Shown here piece by piece: positions 1 through 11,859 of a DNA stretch of 64,000 bases. A model generated the notes under the pieces. That model was not told the origin of the DNA. It made no database searches and saw only the letters and a list, made by a program, of their open reading frames with translations. A program made the translations under genes and the position numbers. The stretch is from Eurosta solidaginis (Eukaryota; Arthropoda; Insecta; Diptera; Tephritidae), in contig NC_090319.1 of the NCBI RefSeq assembly GCF_040869045.1, positions 390,367,601 to 390,431,600 of the forward strand, in the 5' to 3' direction. Numbering within the stretch: the first letter of the stretch is position 1; each line of letters opens with the position of its first letter.

Positions 1-603
1 TTCCACACCAAAATAAAACATGTACATCTTAAGTTAGGTTGAACTGCTCGGTCAATAAAGACCTCATATAGACTGAATGTTAACATCATAAGTATTTTTG
101 AGAAGATTGGTAAAGTTTATATTACCACTGATACCAAACGAAGGTTGGTTTTCTTTATATGGAATAAGTTTGATTTAAAAAGAATAAAAAGAAGGGGTTA
201 CTTGTATTTTAAAATAATATGTCCATTTAGCCATAATAAGCTATTAAAAATGTAAATGTTACGTTTTGGTGTGACCGCTGCTAAATGTGTCCATTAGCGA
301 CTTTACTAGTCGGATGCTTAATACTTTAGTAAAAAAAATATATTCTATTCTTTGAGTGGAAACTAATGAGAAATAGTCCTTCATAGTGGTTTCAAATCAA
401 CGTACTGGGGGCTTGGTTGCACTTGGTACATTCGAAATTTCGATAAAAATCTGTAAGTGGAAGGGATCTGCATTAAAAAGATAAAATTTTGTCAAAACAT
501 GTAAATGTTGCGTTTCGGTGTGGACCTCCACATTTCTCAATGAACGTTGTCAGTCTAGTTACGACAATGAAGTTAACGAGCTTTTTTGTCCAGTGTTCTT
601 AAA
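1..603. other. No gene seen; AT-rich, probably intronic
   Basis: I see no supported coding region. The stretch is AT-rich unique-looking sequence. It lies downstream, on the minus strand, of the TASK channel first exon at 5300-5426, so it may be part of that gene's first intron. This is inference from position only. Confidence 0.4.
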
Positions 604-668
604 AATAAATGAATGTAAGGTGCGATAACCTTCGAAGAGATTTTAGGCCGAGTTTCTCTTCCAAATAG
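604..668 (-). repeat. 3' fragment of tRNA-derived SINE
   Basis: This 65-bp piece closely matches the 3' end of the complete SINE at 55990-56340, in the same orientation. Shared features are the blocks GTAAGG(T/C)GCGATAACCT and CCGAAGAGAT followed by a CTTCTC-type stretch. Only the tail-proximal part is present, as expected for a 5'-truncated retrotransposed copy. Confidence 0.75.
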
Positions 669-942
669 CTTTATTTCGAGAGTTTCAAAAGATGGTAGGA
701 GTTAAAATGCCCTCATAGGCCAAATTATCTCTAATGTACATTGCAACTCCAGCCCCTTTTCGTTCCTCTCTATTATAATACTCCGAATTAAATCCCTTTA
801 TATGAAATAAGTTTTGCTCTTCTGCTTTTATTTTCGTTTTAACGAAACAAAACCATCTATATTGTTTAACAGTAGAGCTACCTCTGCCGAGAACGCAAGG
901 AAATTTTTTCGAAGGGATCTAGTATATAAGTAAATAAACATC

Positions 943-1118
943 TACAAAAAGGCGCCGGACTACTCTGCCACGGATTTCCCGGTGAGCCCCATTCTTAAAG
1001 ACAAATACCCTAAATTCATAGTTGATGAAAGAAACCTCCCCAGGGAGCCTTGCGTCACTCTAGCACAACTTCGATCTAGATACTGTAATAGGTTAAAGCC
1101 GTAAGGCCGAGCGACAAT
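943..1118 (+). mobile_element. Decayed Jockey-like ORF2 C-terminal fragment
   Basis: The plus strand resembles the segment of the Jockey-like element that reads ASDLY..NCPVNPVLKEKYPKL...LPRETRVTLAQLRSGYCNRL in the best copy (50523-51690). Here the reading frame is broken by substitutions and small indels. It is one of about a dozen pieces of this family in the window. It is not expected to be functional. Confidence 0.7.
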
Positions 1119-2104
1119 CAACTTTTCATTATGGATGCCTTCAACGCAATCTGTCGATAACATCGCCACTATCACACAAGATGTTTCGTTTGTTAATATT
1201 AAGGAACTTCAGACTTGGCATTTGCCGTTCTCCATAAAAATGCGTTCAATCTACTCATAATGCATAAGATAGCGCTAAACCATATATGTAATACTTCTAT
1301 ATCACTACTACTGAACTGTGCAGCCTGTCAAACATTACAGTACAGATATACAACGAGAGAAGGAGACAAAATCTCAAAGCTGTCGTTAAATTTTTGTAAA
1401 AAAGGTGCTTAAATATATGTATATTTCAACAAGCCGTCTTGCTTCTATCAATATCGTACATTAGGCTATTTCGTTCTCCAAATGAAAAAGTAAGCTTTTG
1501 TTTTCCATTAGTATTATAAAATTTTTATTGTTTTAAGAACTCCGGAGAATAGCATTACCTATATGTGTTGAGTGCGCAGATATACATATGTAAATGAGCC
1601 CTTTGTGACCAAAAAGCGACAAAAAAAAGCAAATAATGCCAACTGACAACTGCGAGTGTATGTATAGGTATATTTTTATACATGTATATTTAAATTTTTT
1701 TCATTTCAAAAATATGAATTCTTCGCCTTGTTTTTTTTTTACTATTTATGTAAATAATGTACTTTGTAAGGCTGCAGCCCATGTTTAAATAGTAAATACA
1801 TCAAGCCTTGTTTTGTATTTGTTGGCCCTTTCATTGTTTAATAGACTAAACTGAGATTTTATAACAATTAGTATGCAGAGTTGGGTAAAAGGGATAGTGA
1901 CCCGTTGTTACCCCTTTAACACTTTTTTTACACACGCTACTACAATTCACTAACACCAACAAAGCCCGCGCATGCGCAGAACATACATTTGCACAGTTTC
2001 AGCAAATAATGATTGACAGAAAATTTGCACATTAGAAAGATAGGAAGGTATTGATATAGAAGTATTATATATATGCGCTAAACGCATCTATATGAAAAAC
2101 TGCT
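1119..2104. other. No gene; possible hAT-type end at 1875
   Basis: AT-rich spacer without a supported coding region. At about 1875 the sequence CAGAGTTGGGTAAAAGGG resembles the terminal CAGAGCTGGGTAAA of the hAT element at 21206-24359, but I could not find a matching inverted end, so this is only suggestive. Confidence 0.35.
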
Positions 2105-2275
2105 TATGCGACGGGGCTTTTACTTATCCAGAATCAACCCCGAAATACCTAATGTATGTATGTACCCACATGACACCAACCATCTTTTCAATTGCAATAT
2201 GGAATGAACGCCTCCGACCCCGTTGAAACTACAAGTGGTGTAACATTTGGGATGGGGCGAAGCCCTGCTATGAAG
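2105..2275 (+). mobile_element. Jockey-like 3'-end fragment
   Basis: This matches the last part of the Jockey-like element: the CCCACATGACACCAACCATC block that encodes part of its terminal Cys/His finger, then the GTTGAAAC block and the GGGGCGAAGC motif near the element's 3' end. It carries several deletions compared with 50523-51690 and is dead. Confidence 0.75.
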
Positions 2276-2419
2276 TGCGCTCAAATTAGTAATTTCACAT
2301 TATGTCAGATTTGTGTATTTTAGATGAATACCTAACAAGCTCGTGGCTCTGAATATTGAAAAATTCTTACAAAAGTTCAATGTGAAAGTTACGTTATTAT
2401 TTTTCATATTATATACACA

Positions 2420-3895
2420 TACTAGAAGACCCGGCAGGCATTGTCCTGCCCTAAATTTGGCCTATCTGAATACATTTTAATAAGCTTTTTCCGTCTGACT
2501 CTGCCCTCCCCCTCTTTACTTCTTCATAATCCTTTTATTCACTCCTCCCTCCGTCTTTTTCGCTTCATCTATCTCCATCTTTGTCTCATTCTATCTCTTT
2601 CTCACTCTCCTTCTGCTTCTCTCTTTACTCTTCTCTCAATTTCTTCTCATTCTTCTGCATCCCTTATTGCCTGTCCCAGAGGATGGTATGTATTTTATTC
2701 CAGTCCCAGTCCCAGGCCCAGACCCAGTCCGTCTCTGGAAAATATATTACTCTGTACTAAATCACTCATCAACAGCTTTCATTTGATATCCATATTGTAT
2801 AAACACTGTCTAGGCATTCCCTGGCCCACGTTTTGGCCTATATCTCGATACGCTAGTCACCCAGGGGTATGAAAATTACCCTCTAATAAAGCACTCATCA
2901 ACAGCTTTCATTTGATATCCACATTCTATAAATACATTCTAGGGGTACCCGGGTCCACGATTTGGCCTATATCTCGAGACCCTAGTCACACAGGGGTATG
3001 AAAATTGCCCTCTACTAAAGCACTCATCCACAGCTTTCATTTGATATCCATATTCTATAAACACATTCGAGGGGTACCCGGGTCCACGTTTTGGCCTATA
3101 TCTCGAGACCCTAGTCACCCAGGGGTATGAAAATTACCCTCTAATAAAGCTCTCATCAACAGCTTTCATTCGATATCCACATTCTATAAACACATTCTAG
3201 GGGTACCCGGGTCCACGTTTTGGCCTATATCTCGAGACCCTAGTCACCCAGGGGTATGAAAATTACCCTCTACTAACGCACTCATCAACAGCTTTCAATT
3301 GATACCAATATTCTATAAACACATTCAAGGGGTACACGGGTCCACGTTTTGGCCTATTGCTCGAGACCCTAGTCACCCAGGGGTATGAAAATTACCCTCT
3401 ACTAAAGCACTCATCAACAGCTTTCATTTTATATCCATAATCTATACACACATTCTAAGGCTACCCAGGTCCACGTTTTGGCCTATATCTCGAGACCCGA
3501 GTCACCCAGGGGTATGAAAATTACCCTCTACTAAAGCATTCATCAACAGCTTTCATTTGATATCCATGTTCTATAAACACACTCTAGGGGTACCCGGGTC
3601 CACGTTTTGGCCTATATATCGAGACGCTAGTCACCCAGGGGTATGAAAATTACCCTCTACTAAAGCATTCATCAACAGCTTTCATTTGATATCCATATTC
3701 TATATACACATTCTACGGGTACCCGGGCCCACGTTTTGGCCTATATCTCGAGACCCTAGTCACCCAGCCACCTATCCTATATTTCAAGTTAGATCAAACT
3801 ACATACGGGGTGCAAAACAAATTCAAAATCGGTTCAGTAGTTTAGGAGTCCATTGGCCTCAAACATAGTGACACGTGTTTTTTATATATTAAGAT
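2420..3895. repeat. Dispersed repeat with internal ~129-bp tandem array
   Basis: A tandem array of about eight imperfect copies of a roughly 129-bp unit runs from about 2740 to 3775. Landmarks repeated in each unit are CACTCATCAACAGCTTTCAT, the KpnI-like GGGTACCCGGG, TGGCCTATATCTCGAGACCC and AGGGGTATGAAAATT (near 2862, 2993, 3122, 3251, 3379, 3509 and 3639). The array is flanked by non-tandem ends: ACTAGAAGACCCGGCAGGCA at about 2421, and a GGTTCAGTAGTTTAGGAGTC block near 3832. This suggests that the tandem part lies inside one transposable element rather than being free satellite. ORFs within it are low-complexity artefacts. Confidence 0.85.
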
Positions 3896-3939
3896 ATACA
3901 TGTAATCGTATATGTAGATATACACGCAACAGAAGACAT

Positions 3940-4360
3940 AATTGAGTTTGAAGACGAAAATTGTGTTGCCAAAAAACTACGAAATATAAAGTCAAGCATT
4001 TGGACCCATTTTGACAAAATCAGTAATACTATTGCAAAAAATGTTATACAACTAGTGGTAATACGTCAAATTTGTTTCACCATCTAGAACGATCCCATAC
4101 AACTGCAAATTTAGACTCACATAGCTCGCCAAATAAGATTAATTTTTATATGAAAAAACATTGAAGATCCATCATCACTTAAAAGGCTTTTGCCAGCACC
4201 CTACTGGGGTTTAGCCACCGCAGACGTTCGACCTTTTCCCATAGTGGATGACAAAGGGTGTCGTAACATTGTATATACCCTCGCTTCGCTGTATAAGCTA
4301 CCATCGCGGGCAACTTTGCAGAATGTGTTTTATGATCGTTTCGAAGTTATGAAGACAATA
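3940..4360 (+). pseudogene. hAT transposase remnant (BED finger plus core start)
   Basis: Two adjoining stretches read as a BED-type zinc finger and the following hAT transposase segment. The first (about 3985-4125) contains SSIWTHFDKIS and, in a shifted frame, NLFHHLERSH, the His-X-X-X-X-His half of a BED finger; the cysteine pair is eroded. The second (4208-4355) reads DVRPFPIVDDKGCRNIVYTL then YKLPSRATLQNVF, the hallmark region after the BED finger in hAT transposases. Frameshifts separate the parts and the rest of the catalytic domain is missing. Family knowledge: hAT transposases cut and paste DNA with 8-bp target duplications. This copy cannot encode an active enzyme. Confidence 0.8.
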
Positions 4361-4469
4361 TTACATATACATATATATGCATGTATGTATTATACATATT
4401 TACATAAATGTCTGATATATACCTGATATTGCTTTTAAATTGAGTAAACGCTTTTTACTATAACAAAAA

Positions 4470-4557
4470 ATTCGATATATATCGCGATATATCGATACCC
4501 TCCCTCTTAAATATCGAAAATATCGAGTATACCGAATATCGATACTTTTTCAGCTCT
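4470..4557. repeat. Probable right terminal region of the hAT remnant
   Basis: The segment is rich in ATATCGA-type inverted motifs and ends in TTTTTCAGCTCTA, matching the hAT-like terminus TAGAGCTG on the other strand. No left partner was found, so the element boundaries and target duplication are unknown. Confidence 0.45.
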
Positions 4558-4829
4558 ATATTCGAAGCCATTGCTAACGAACGCAAATAACTGATTGGTT
4601 GGTAGAGTTAAACCCTGCCAGATCGGCCGATTGAGCTCAGCTTCAACTTCAGTTAAAGTACACTGAAAAACTGCAAAACAAGTTTAAGCGTAGTTTAAAT
4701 GACAAACCGAGTTGAACTTGTCGGAAAAACCGGACATTAGTGTGTCCCAAGTAAATACAAGAAACTAAACAAATCACATGGCTCATAAGTTGAGCCGAAC
4801 ATCTATCTGGCTCAATTCGTTGCTGTTGC

Positions 4830-5095
4830 ATTTACGTGCGAAATGGTTTATATGACTCAGTACGACCGGATGACAAGGAACTTATTCATAGGTCGTTTTA
4901 TACGAATGGACTAAACGCTTCGGCCAAGAAATTATTTCAGTCGACACCGCAGTTTGGAAGCAAAGGAAAGGAAGACCTCCACTGAGTTGAGGAAGACTTG
5001 ATCTCACTTGGTGCTCCCAAAATGGCGAAACAGGGATAGGTGGCGTGACTTTTAATGACACGGCCTAAATCGAAAAACAACCCCTATAACAGCAA
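4830..5095 (+). mobile_element. Non-LTR RT C-terminal fragment (RTE-like)
   Basis: Discontinuous plus-strand frames read GRPPLS and then DLISLGAPKWRNRDRWRDF, the C-terminal tail typical of endonuclease-reverse transcriptases that end in a Gly-Arg-Pro, D-L-x-x-L-G, N-W-R, D-R-x-x-W-R pattern. Frameshifts interrupt it. The placement in the RTE-like group is tentative and rests on the better fragments at 6395-7060. Confidence 0.5.
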
Positions 5096-5171
5096 CCATT
5101 ATGCATTTTTTTTATACTGTCATAATTATAGGTAGACAAACTACGCTTTTTTATTTAATTTAGTACCGCTA

Positions 5172-6394
<1,223 letters not shown>

Positions 6395-6745
6395 GACCAT
6401 AATTTCGAAATAGTAAAAGACTTCGTTTATTTTGGAACCAGCCTTAACACAAAAAACAAAATCAGCTTTGAATAGATAGGCAACTGAAAAGTAAACTCCT
6501 GCTTTATGCGTACTCCAACGTAGTCCAGCGAGTTAAAACGCAGCGGCTACGCTGGCTGTGCCATGTTATGCGAATGAGAGATGATTCTCCGGCCAAAAAA
6601 GTATTCTTATTAGAACTCGACTATGGAAGCAGAGGAAGATGACGGTCCTAACTACGGTTTTCTGACCCAAGGGAAAACAATTTAAATTCCCTCGGTGTGA
6701 GCAATTGGCGCCATTTAGCCCCAAAAAGAAACGACCGGACTTGTT
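6395..6745 (+). mobile_element. RTE-like reverse transcriptase C-terminal fragment
   Basis: Plus-strand frames read FEIVKDFVYFGTSLNT, then RLRWLCHVMRM-like residues with D-D-S-P-A-K-K-V, and finally NSLGVSNWRHLAPKRNDR, all diagnostic of the thumb and C-terminal part of insect endonuclease-RT proteins. At least two frameshifts and stop codons break it. It lies directly upstream of an endonuclease fragment of the same protein type, so the order is reversed relative to an intact element. This implies two insertions or a rearrangement. Confidence 0.65.
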
Positions 6746-6779
6746 AAGTAAGTTAACTTTAAATTTTTGGGATATGTCA

Positions 6780-7060
6780 ATCTTTTACAAATCCTCAACA
6801 GGAAATCCGAGGTTTTACGGCTGTAAGCGAACATCTCGCCGCGATTTGTAACAAGTTGAGGTTTATCAACGTAACAATTATTTGCGCCCGAGCCCCAAGC
6901 GGTGATCCGGCCGACGGGTAAGGACTTCTTTTATGTAAAATTTTAAAATATATAGAATTACTGCCCTCGCTATGGTATCCAAATTATGCTTGGCGATTTT
7001 AACGCCAGGGTGGGCAAGGAAGAAGTATTTTGTGTGTTTCCAATAGCGGTAAGTATATTT
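6780..7060 (+). mobile_element. RTE-like AP-endonuclease fragment
   Basis: Translation gives IRGFTAVSEHLAAICNKLRF, NVTIICARAPS and, after a frameshift, a P-R-Y-x-x-x-I-x-L-G-D-F-N-A-R-V-G-K-E segment. The GDFN motif is the catalytic Asp-Asn pair of the apurinic-like endonuclease used to nick target DNA. The copy is frameshifted and isolated, so it is inactive. Confidence 0.65.
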
Positions 7061-8609
7061 TGATCATCATATACTGTTTTATCGCTAAACCCATTCGACA
7101 TATCCGTTTTCTATTAATTTTGTTCGCAAGCAACTGGTAATTTATACATCCAAATGTTCAACGATGTATCAATGGCCAGCATCCGCACCAGCTCATGCCA
7201 GGTGAAACCATTTTGTATTGTTTAACTACCACTTTTTCATAGTCTTTATTTAACTTATCCCATGCCTATGCTGATTTATGCAATCTGGGTTTATTTTACT
7301 CTGTGTGAATTGGTACTGAAATTGCTTTCAATTGAGCAGGTATGACTTTGAGCCTCGATTGCCGTATAGTAGGTACATGTAAATATACATACACATATAT
7401 ATATGTATTTGCAAATCTACGATTAGATGCATGTGTATTGGAATAAAGCAAATGTATTTTGCATTGTCAGTGGATTGCAAAAAAAAATGTAGACGAAGGC
7501 CGTAAATTATCCTTAAACCAATTCGTTTTCATTTGACAACTCCATAGAATATTTCACCAATTTTTTCAAACTGATCTGTATAATTATTGCCACAAATTTT
7601 TATTTCACTTCATCTTACTTTGCTATGCAACCCAGGATAAATGGGATTTTCAACAAAATTAATATGTATGTATTGTATACATACATACATATATTATAGT
7701 AGCATTCACAAAACTAATTTGTTTATAAAAAAGAACACAAATCTCTTTTATTTTTTAAACCCATTATTGTAAGTTGAATTTTCTAATAAATTTATTGAGT
7801 TTTCCTGTCGTCGTGTCACATCGCGTCGGTTACTGATATTAAATCTGCTAGTAATGCACGCGATTTCTCCATTAAAAATCAACAGAAAAAGGATACATTA
7901 ACTTACATCCTCTGAGCGCACAGCAAACCCTGTCATCTTAAACGGTTTTCAGGTATGTAGGTAACAATGCTTTTGTTGTTGTTGTTGTTGCTGATGCTGA
8001 ACTTAAAGGCTTTTTAAGAGAATCATCGACTCTTTGTTAATGCTGAATTGTGAGAGAACGTCGTAATCTGTCAAATAATATTTCATCCCTCAAAATAGTT
8101 TCCGAATTTTCTGGCGGTTATTCAAATGCTTAAATTTCCTGGATGCACAGTCATGATATTTAAGATTATTGTCCTAATCTGCTTTGCTTTTCTGATCTCA
8201 GTTTTAGAACCCAAAGTGGCAAAGTTAACTCTTGTCCACTTTAACTGTATACTATGTATGTCTCCATTTACAGCTTTATAGGAGATGTAGGCCTCTAAAA
8301 ATATTTATAACTCGAAACATCAAAGATCTTAATGGAAATATGCTATAAAACTTACAAGATTTAACTTTAAGTCCGAAATCTCGAATAAATCTCTAAGTGG
8401 AAGTGTGTTTATATGAACTTTTTTGATAGGCGCAATTTTTAAAATCATGGATGGCAAATGCTTTTTCAAGGTTTTCAAGTTTAAATTGGTATCATTCCAT
8501 TGTCAGTTATTATATTAAGTAGTTGACATACCATCTGAACGGCAAGATTACAATATTTAAACCAGAGTTTCGACTACACACTTCTCAGTTTTAGTTCATA
8601 AAGTGGAAA
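7061..8609. other. No gene seen; short (GTT)n tract at 7974
   Basis: AT-rich spacer. The only landmark is TTGTTGTTGTTGTTGTTGCTGA at about 7972-7993, which could be the reverse complement of a (CAA)n retrotransposon tail, but no element body is recognisable next to it. Confidence 0.35.
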
Positions 8610-8930
8610 TTAATTGTTGTTAGGAAAGTTACAATTGATGTTCAGAATTTTCAATTTATGTCCAATTCAACAATTCAAGTTTAGAAAATTTAAATTGAAG
8701 CTCAAAATTTATATTTGTAATTCAGAAAATTACAACTGAAATTCAGAAAATCGCAATCGAAGTTCAGAAAATTATAATTGAAATTCAATTGAAAATTCTG
8801 AGCTTCAATGGTAATTTTCTGAAATTCATTTGAAAATTCTGAAGAATTCTGAACTTCTATTGTAATTTTCCGAACTTCAATTAAAAATTCTGAACTTCAA
8901 TTGTATCTTTCTCAACTAAACCTGAAAAGA
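8610..8930. repeat. Fold-back minisatellite of ~20-bp units
   Basis: From about 8630 to 8785 the unit AATTGAAGTTCAGAAAATTA recurs imperfectly six or seven times. From about 8787 to 8920 the same unit recurs in reverse complement (TAATTTTCTGAACTTCAATT). The switch point is at AATTGAAATTCAATT, itself a palindrome. The whole block could fold into one long imperfect hairpin. Confidence 0.8.
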
Positions 8931-9332
8931 TGTAGTTTGTTAAAGCCAAACTGACAAATTCTACGTGAGACTGCTTTGTATTTTAGATATACTTTTTTAT
9001 CATATTGTTTAATCAATTACTTCAGTGCATTTTCTTGCGCAAATTGGTGTCCCCGCAATCGAGTCTTCTAGGGAAGATTAAGCTGTATTAGAATATGCGA
9101 ATGAGACCAATGTTAACGCTTTACAATGACTCATTTGGAAGTTATATTGAAAGATGTTAGGCTCTATTAGGTGCGAGCAGTAAACGTCTATGGCCCATAG
9201 TCATAGTCAAAATAAAATAGTTTTTATATTTAGTTGCCGCTTTTTTGACAGATAGCTCGTAGAAAATTATGCCAAAATGCTGTAACTAAATTTAAAACCT
9301 ACTCCATTTTTATTATGTCTATGCGCCAATAT
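8931..9332. other. No gene or repeat recognised
   Basis: AT-rich sequence with stop codons in all frames and no resemblance to the other repeats in the window. Confidence 0.35.
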
Positions 9333-9437
9333 CCTGCAAAAATAGCGAGTACTCCATGCATTACATCAGAGGAATCCATGGAGCACTCCAGTATGACACA
9401 AGTGGACCACATGATCCAACGATTTTTGCATGGTATA
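9333..9437. repeat. Short MITE of the CCTGCAAAAAT family
   Basis: About 105 bp bounded by CCTGCAAAAATAGCG and its near complement CAACGATTTTTGCATGG. Inside are blocks shared with the longer members at 16123-16457 and 17366-17630: GAGTACTCCATGCAT, TTACATCAGA and GTGGACCACATGATCCAACG. It appears to be an internally deleted member. No clean target duplication was seen. Confidence 0.7.
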
Positions 9438-11534
9438 TTTAGAAAATCTTTTTTCTCACTCTACAAGAAGACAGTGCAACGACCTGCGATACGACATATG
9501 AAGACACATCGACAGAATTTAAGGAAAATAAAATTTTGTGCCACAAAACAAATCAAAAAATTTAATCAATTCATAATGCTTTGCGTATGTCATGGTGGTA
9601 TCACCAGGTGAAGTAAATAAAAAAAGACGGAAGATGTACACTATCTGAAACGGTAGTGATGTATTTTCTACGATCAGAAGAGGGTAAAATTTTTACCCGC
9701 TTTGAAGAAATAGGAGTAGAAAAAAAATACCTTGCTACGAAAGCCATTACAGAAATTGCTGTTTTCAGCATATCAGTTCCACCTAACGCCAATGCAAAAT
9801 TGAATACAAAGGACCAGTGCGAGCTAACATTACTTTGAGGATCGAATAAAAAAAAAAAATCAATTTGGCCACTTTAACTGACCTCAATTTCAACTGCAGT
9901 TGAAACTTTCATTGAAAAACCGGACATAAAAGAAACATGTGTTATTGATATAAAGTACATACATATACGTCAGTTATTTAGTTGTACTTTTCTGCCTTTG
10001 GTGGAACTTAAATGGGTTTCGGGTTCGATGAAAAGTTTTACAGTCACACTTGGAAGTGATCGTGATAGTCTTAAATGTGTTTCCGTCCCTTAAAATTCAT
10101 TGACATGTTCATCTGCTTTATTGATTTTTCTTTGAGAGTCGGGATTAAAAAATATGCTCTTCTAATATATAATAACAAACTTAATCAGAAGATCCCCCAA
10201 ACATTCTTGACAGTTGAATTCATGACGTATTACTGATGTTACCAAGTTATTATTTACCAAAATATGTCAGGGGATAGACTAGCCCAGTGGCATTCGGCCT
10301 AGAACGATAAGATGCTGATCCGAAGCGAGCTGGATTCATATATTCTAAATTACAATCTTTAAGTGTAACATTCCTCTCATCTTAGTGTTCTGATTTTTAG
10401 AGTCAACAGTTAATTACAATTTTTTGTACATTTAGAATACTGCTTAGCCGAAGTTTTTTCAAAATGAGGTATAATACGACAATTTTGGGTTCTTGTAGGA
10501 ATGAGAAAAACATTCTTCGAAAGTCTTCACTAGTACTGTACAGGGGAAAATCCTTGGTTGAATATGACGTGAATGCAAATAGTTTGTTTTAACAAAGTCC
10601 TTTTTTAATTTTTTGGGAACAAATTAAACATATGTTTATAATGATAATATCAAAAATATGGAAGTATTAATTTAGCATGGCCTTACTTATGGAAGAGAAC
10701 ACCAAAGATACCCTAACTGATGAATTTTTGTAATTAAATCCAGTAAAGGTCCATCGATATTCACCTCATAGCCTCATAGTTTATGTGAAAAAAGTATAAA
10801 AAGTGGCATACTTTACTCCTGAAAAATGCAAAAAGCAACACTTTTTCGGGGACAACATTGGTGAACATTTTTCAGATAGCCGAATGATAAAACAAAGAAG
10901 AATTTAGAACGAGACAATTGACGGCTTACTTCACCTGGCGTATGTGGTATGCTTTAATCAAATTTTATTTTAGAAACTATGGAAAAAATTCAAATCCTAA
11001 AATTTTACATGAATACGCCAATAGTGTTGCGGATCTTGAGAAATTCTCGATAACTCTGCGCTTTCTATTATCTTTTCGAATCACTAAACTGCCGACTAAA
11101 CAAAGGAAATGTTCTACTTGCTTACTTGCTTTTGTGCGTGAATTCGATCATATACGTAACGTTCAGATTCGAAATCTTGCTACCGTTCCTCATAACAATA
11201 CTGCAGCAAAAAACAAAATATTAGATCTGTCTTTAATATATTTTATCATAATGCAAGAGGTCTAAACGTGAAAATAACTGAACTGTACTTGAAATCATTT
11301 AACTGTAATTACAATATCATCGCTATTGCATATTATCAACTTATGCAATTATAATATTTATGCAACATTTTGTTTTCTTTGATATTAATTCAAGTTTTGT
11401 CTTTGATATTAATTCAAGTTACACTCTTTAAGCGTGGTGACCGATAAGAAAACAAATTTTTTACTTTTATTGAATAAATGAGAAGTTAATATTGGTTAAA
11501 AAAATTTTTATTATTATCTTACAAGATATGTAGG
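9438..11534. other. About 2.1 kb without a recognised gene
   Basis: Several open frames of 60-115 codons occur (for example plus strand 10918-11265), but none shows a motif I recognise and codon use is not distinctive. The frame at 10918-11265 is long for AT-rich DNA, lacks recognisable splice context and could be the remnant of an unknown element. Confidence 0.35.
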
Positions 11535-11798
11535 TTATTTAGGAATATTTATAATTGAAATTATAGGTTTATGGTAACTGAAATAGGAAACATATGTTTG
11601 AGACTTGATATCCTCTAAATATCTTGAAAATACCGCGTCAATGGTGGTCCCATATTTTTTTGCGGATTCTTTTGGATCATTATTTATTTTCAAATAGAAT
11701 TTTTCAAAAAGAAAACTTGTCAACCGCTCTGATTTTTTATCAGCGAAATTGATGTTGAAATCGCCGGCCAAGATAACTAATGAAACATTAACTTTCAC
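11535..11798 (-). pseudogene. Helentron-type endonuclease domain fragment
   Basis: The 87-codon frame reads VILAGDFNINFADKKSERL, FYLKINNDP, GTTIDAVFSRYLE and YVSYFSYHKPI. GDFN, the T-x-x-D-A-V-F stretch and S-Y-H-K-P are the catalytic blocks of an endonuclease/exonuclease/phosphatase domain of the type carried at the end of Helentron Rep-helicase proteins in insects. The rest of the protein is absent. A second, shorter copy of the same domain lies at 16617-16735, and both are next to CTTTAA-type repeats. Assignment to Helentrons rather than to a free PIF1-linked nuclease is inference. Confidence 0.65.
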
Positions 11799-11859
11799 TT
11801 TAACTTTATTTTTAACTTAGTGTATTTAGCGACCTTTTGATTCAAACAATTATTTATTT

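Noticed and set aside
2441..2872. 143-codon Ser/Leu-rich frame
   Set aside because: It runs through CT-rich repeat and the start of the tandem array; composition follows the DNA repeat, and no motif is present.
2740..3775. CRISPR-like array
   Set aside because: Units are contiguous 129-bp tandem repeats with no unique spacers, in a eukaryotic genome.
10918..11265. 115-codon plus-strand frame as a real gene
   Set aside because: No recognisable domain, AT-driven composition and no splice or promoter context; left as unassigned spacer.
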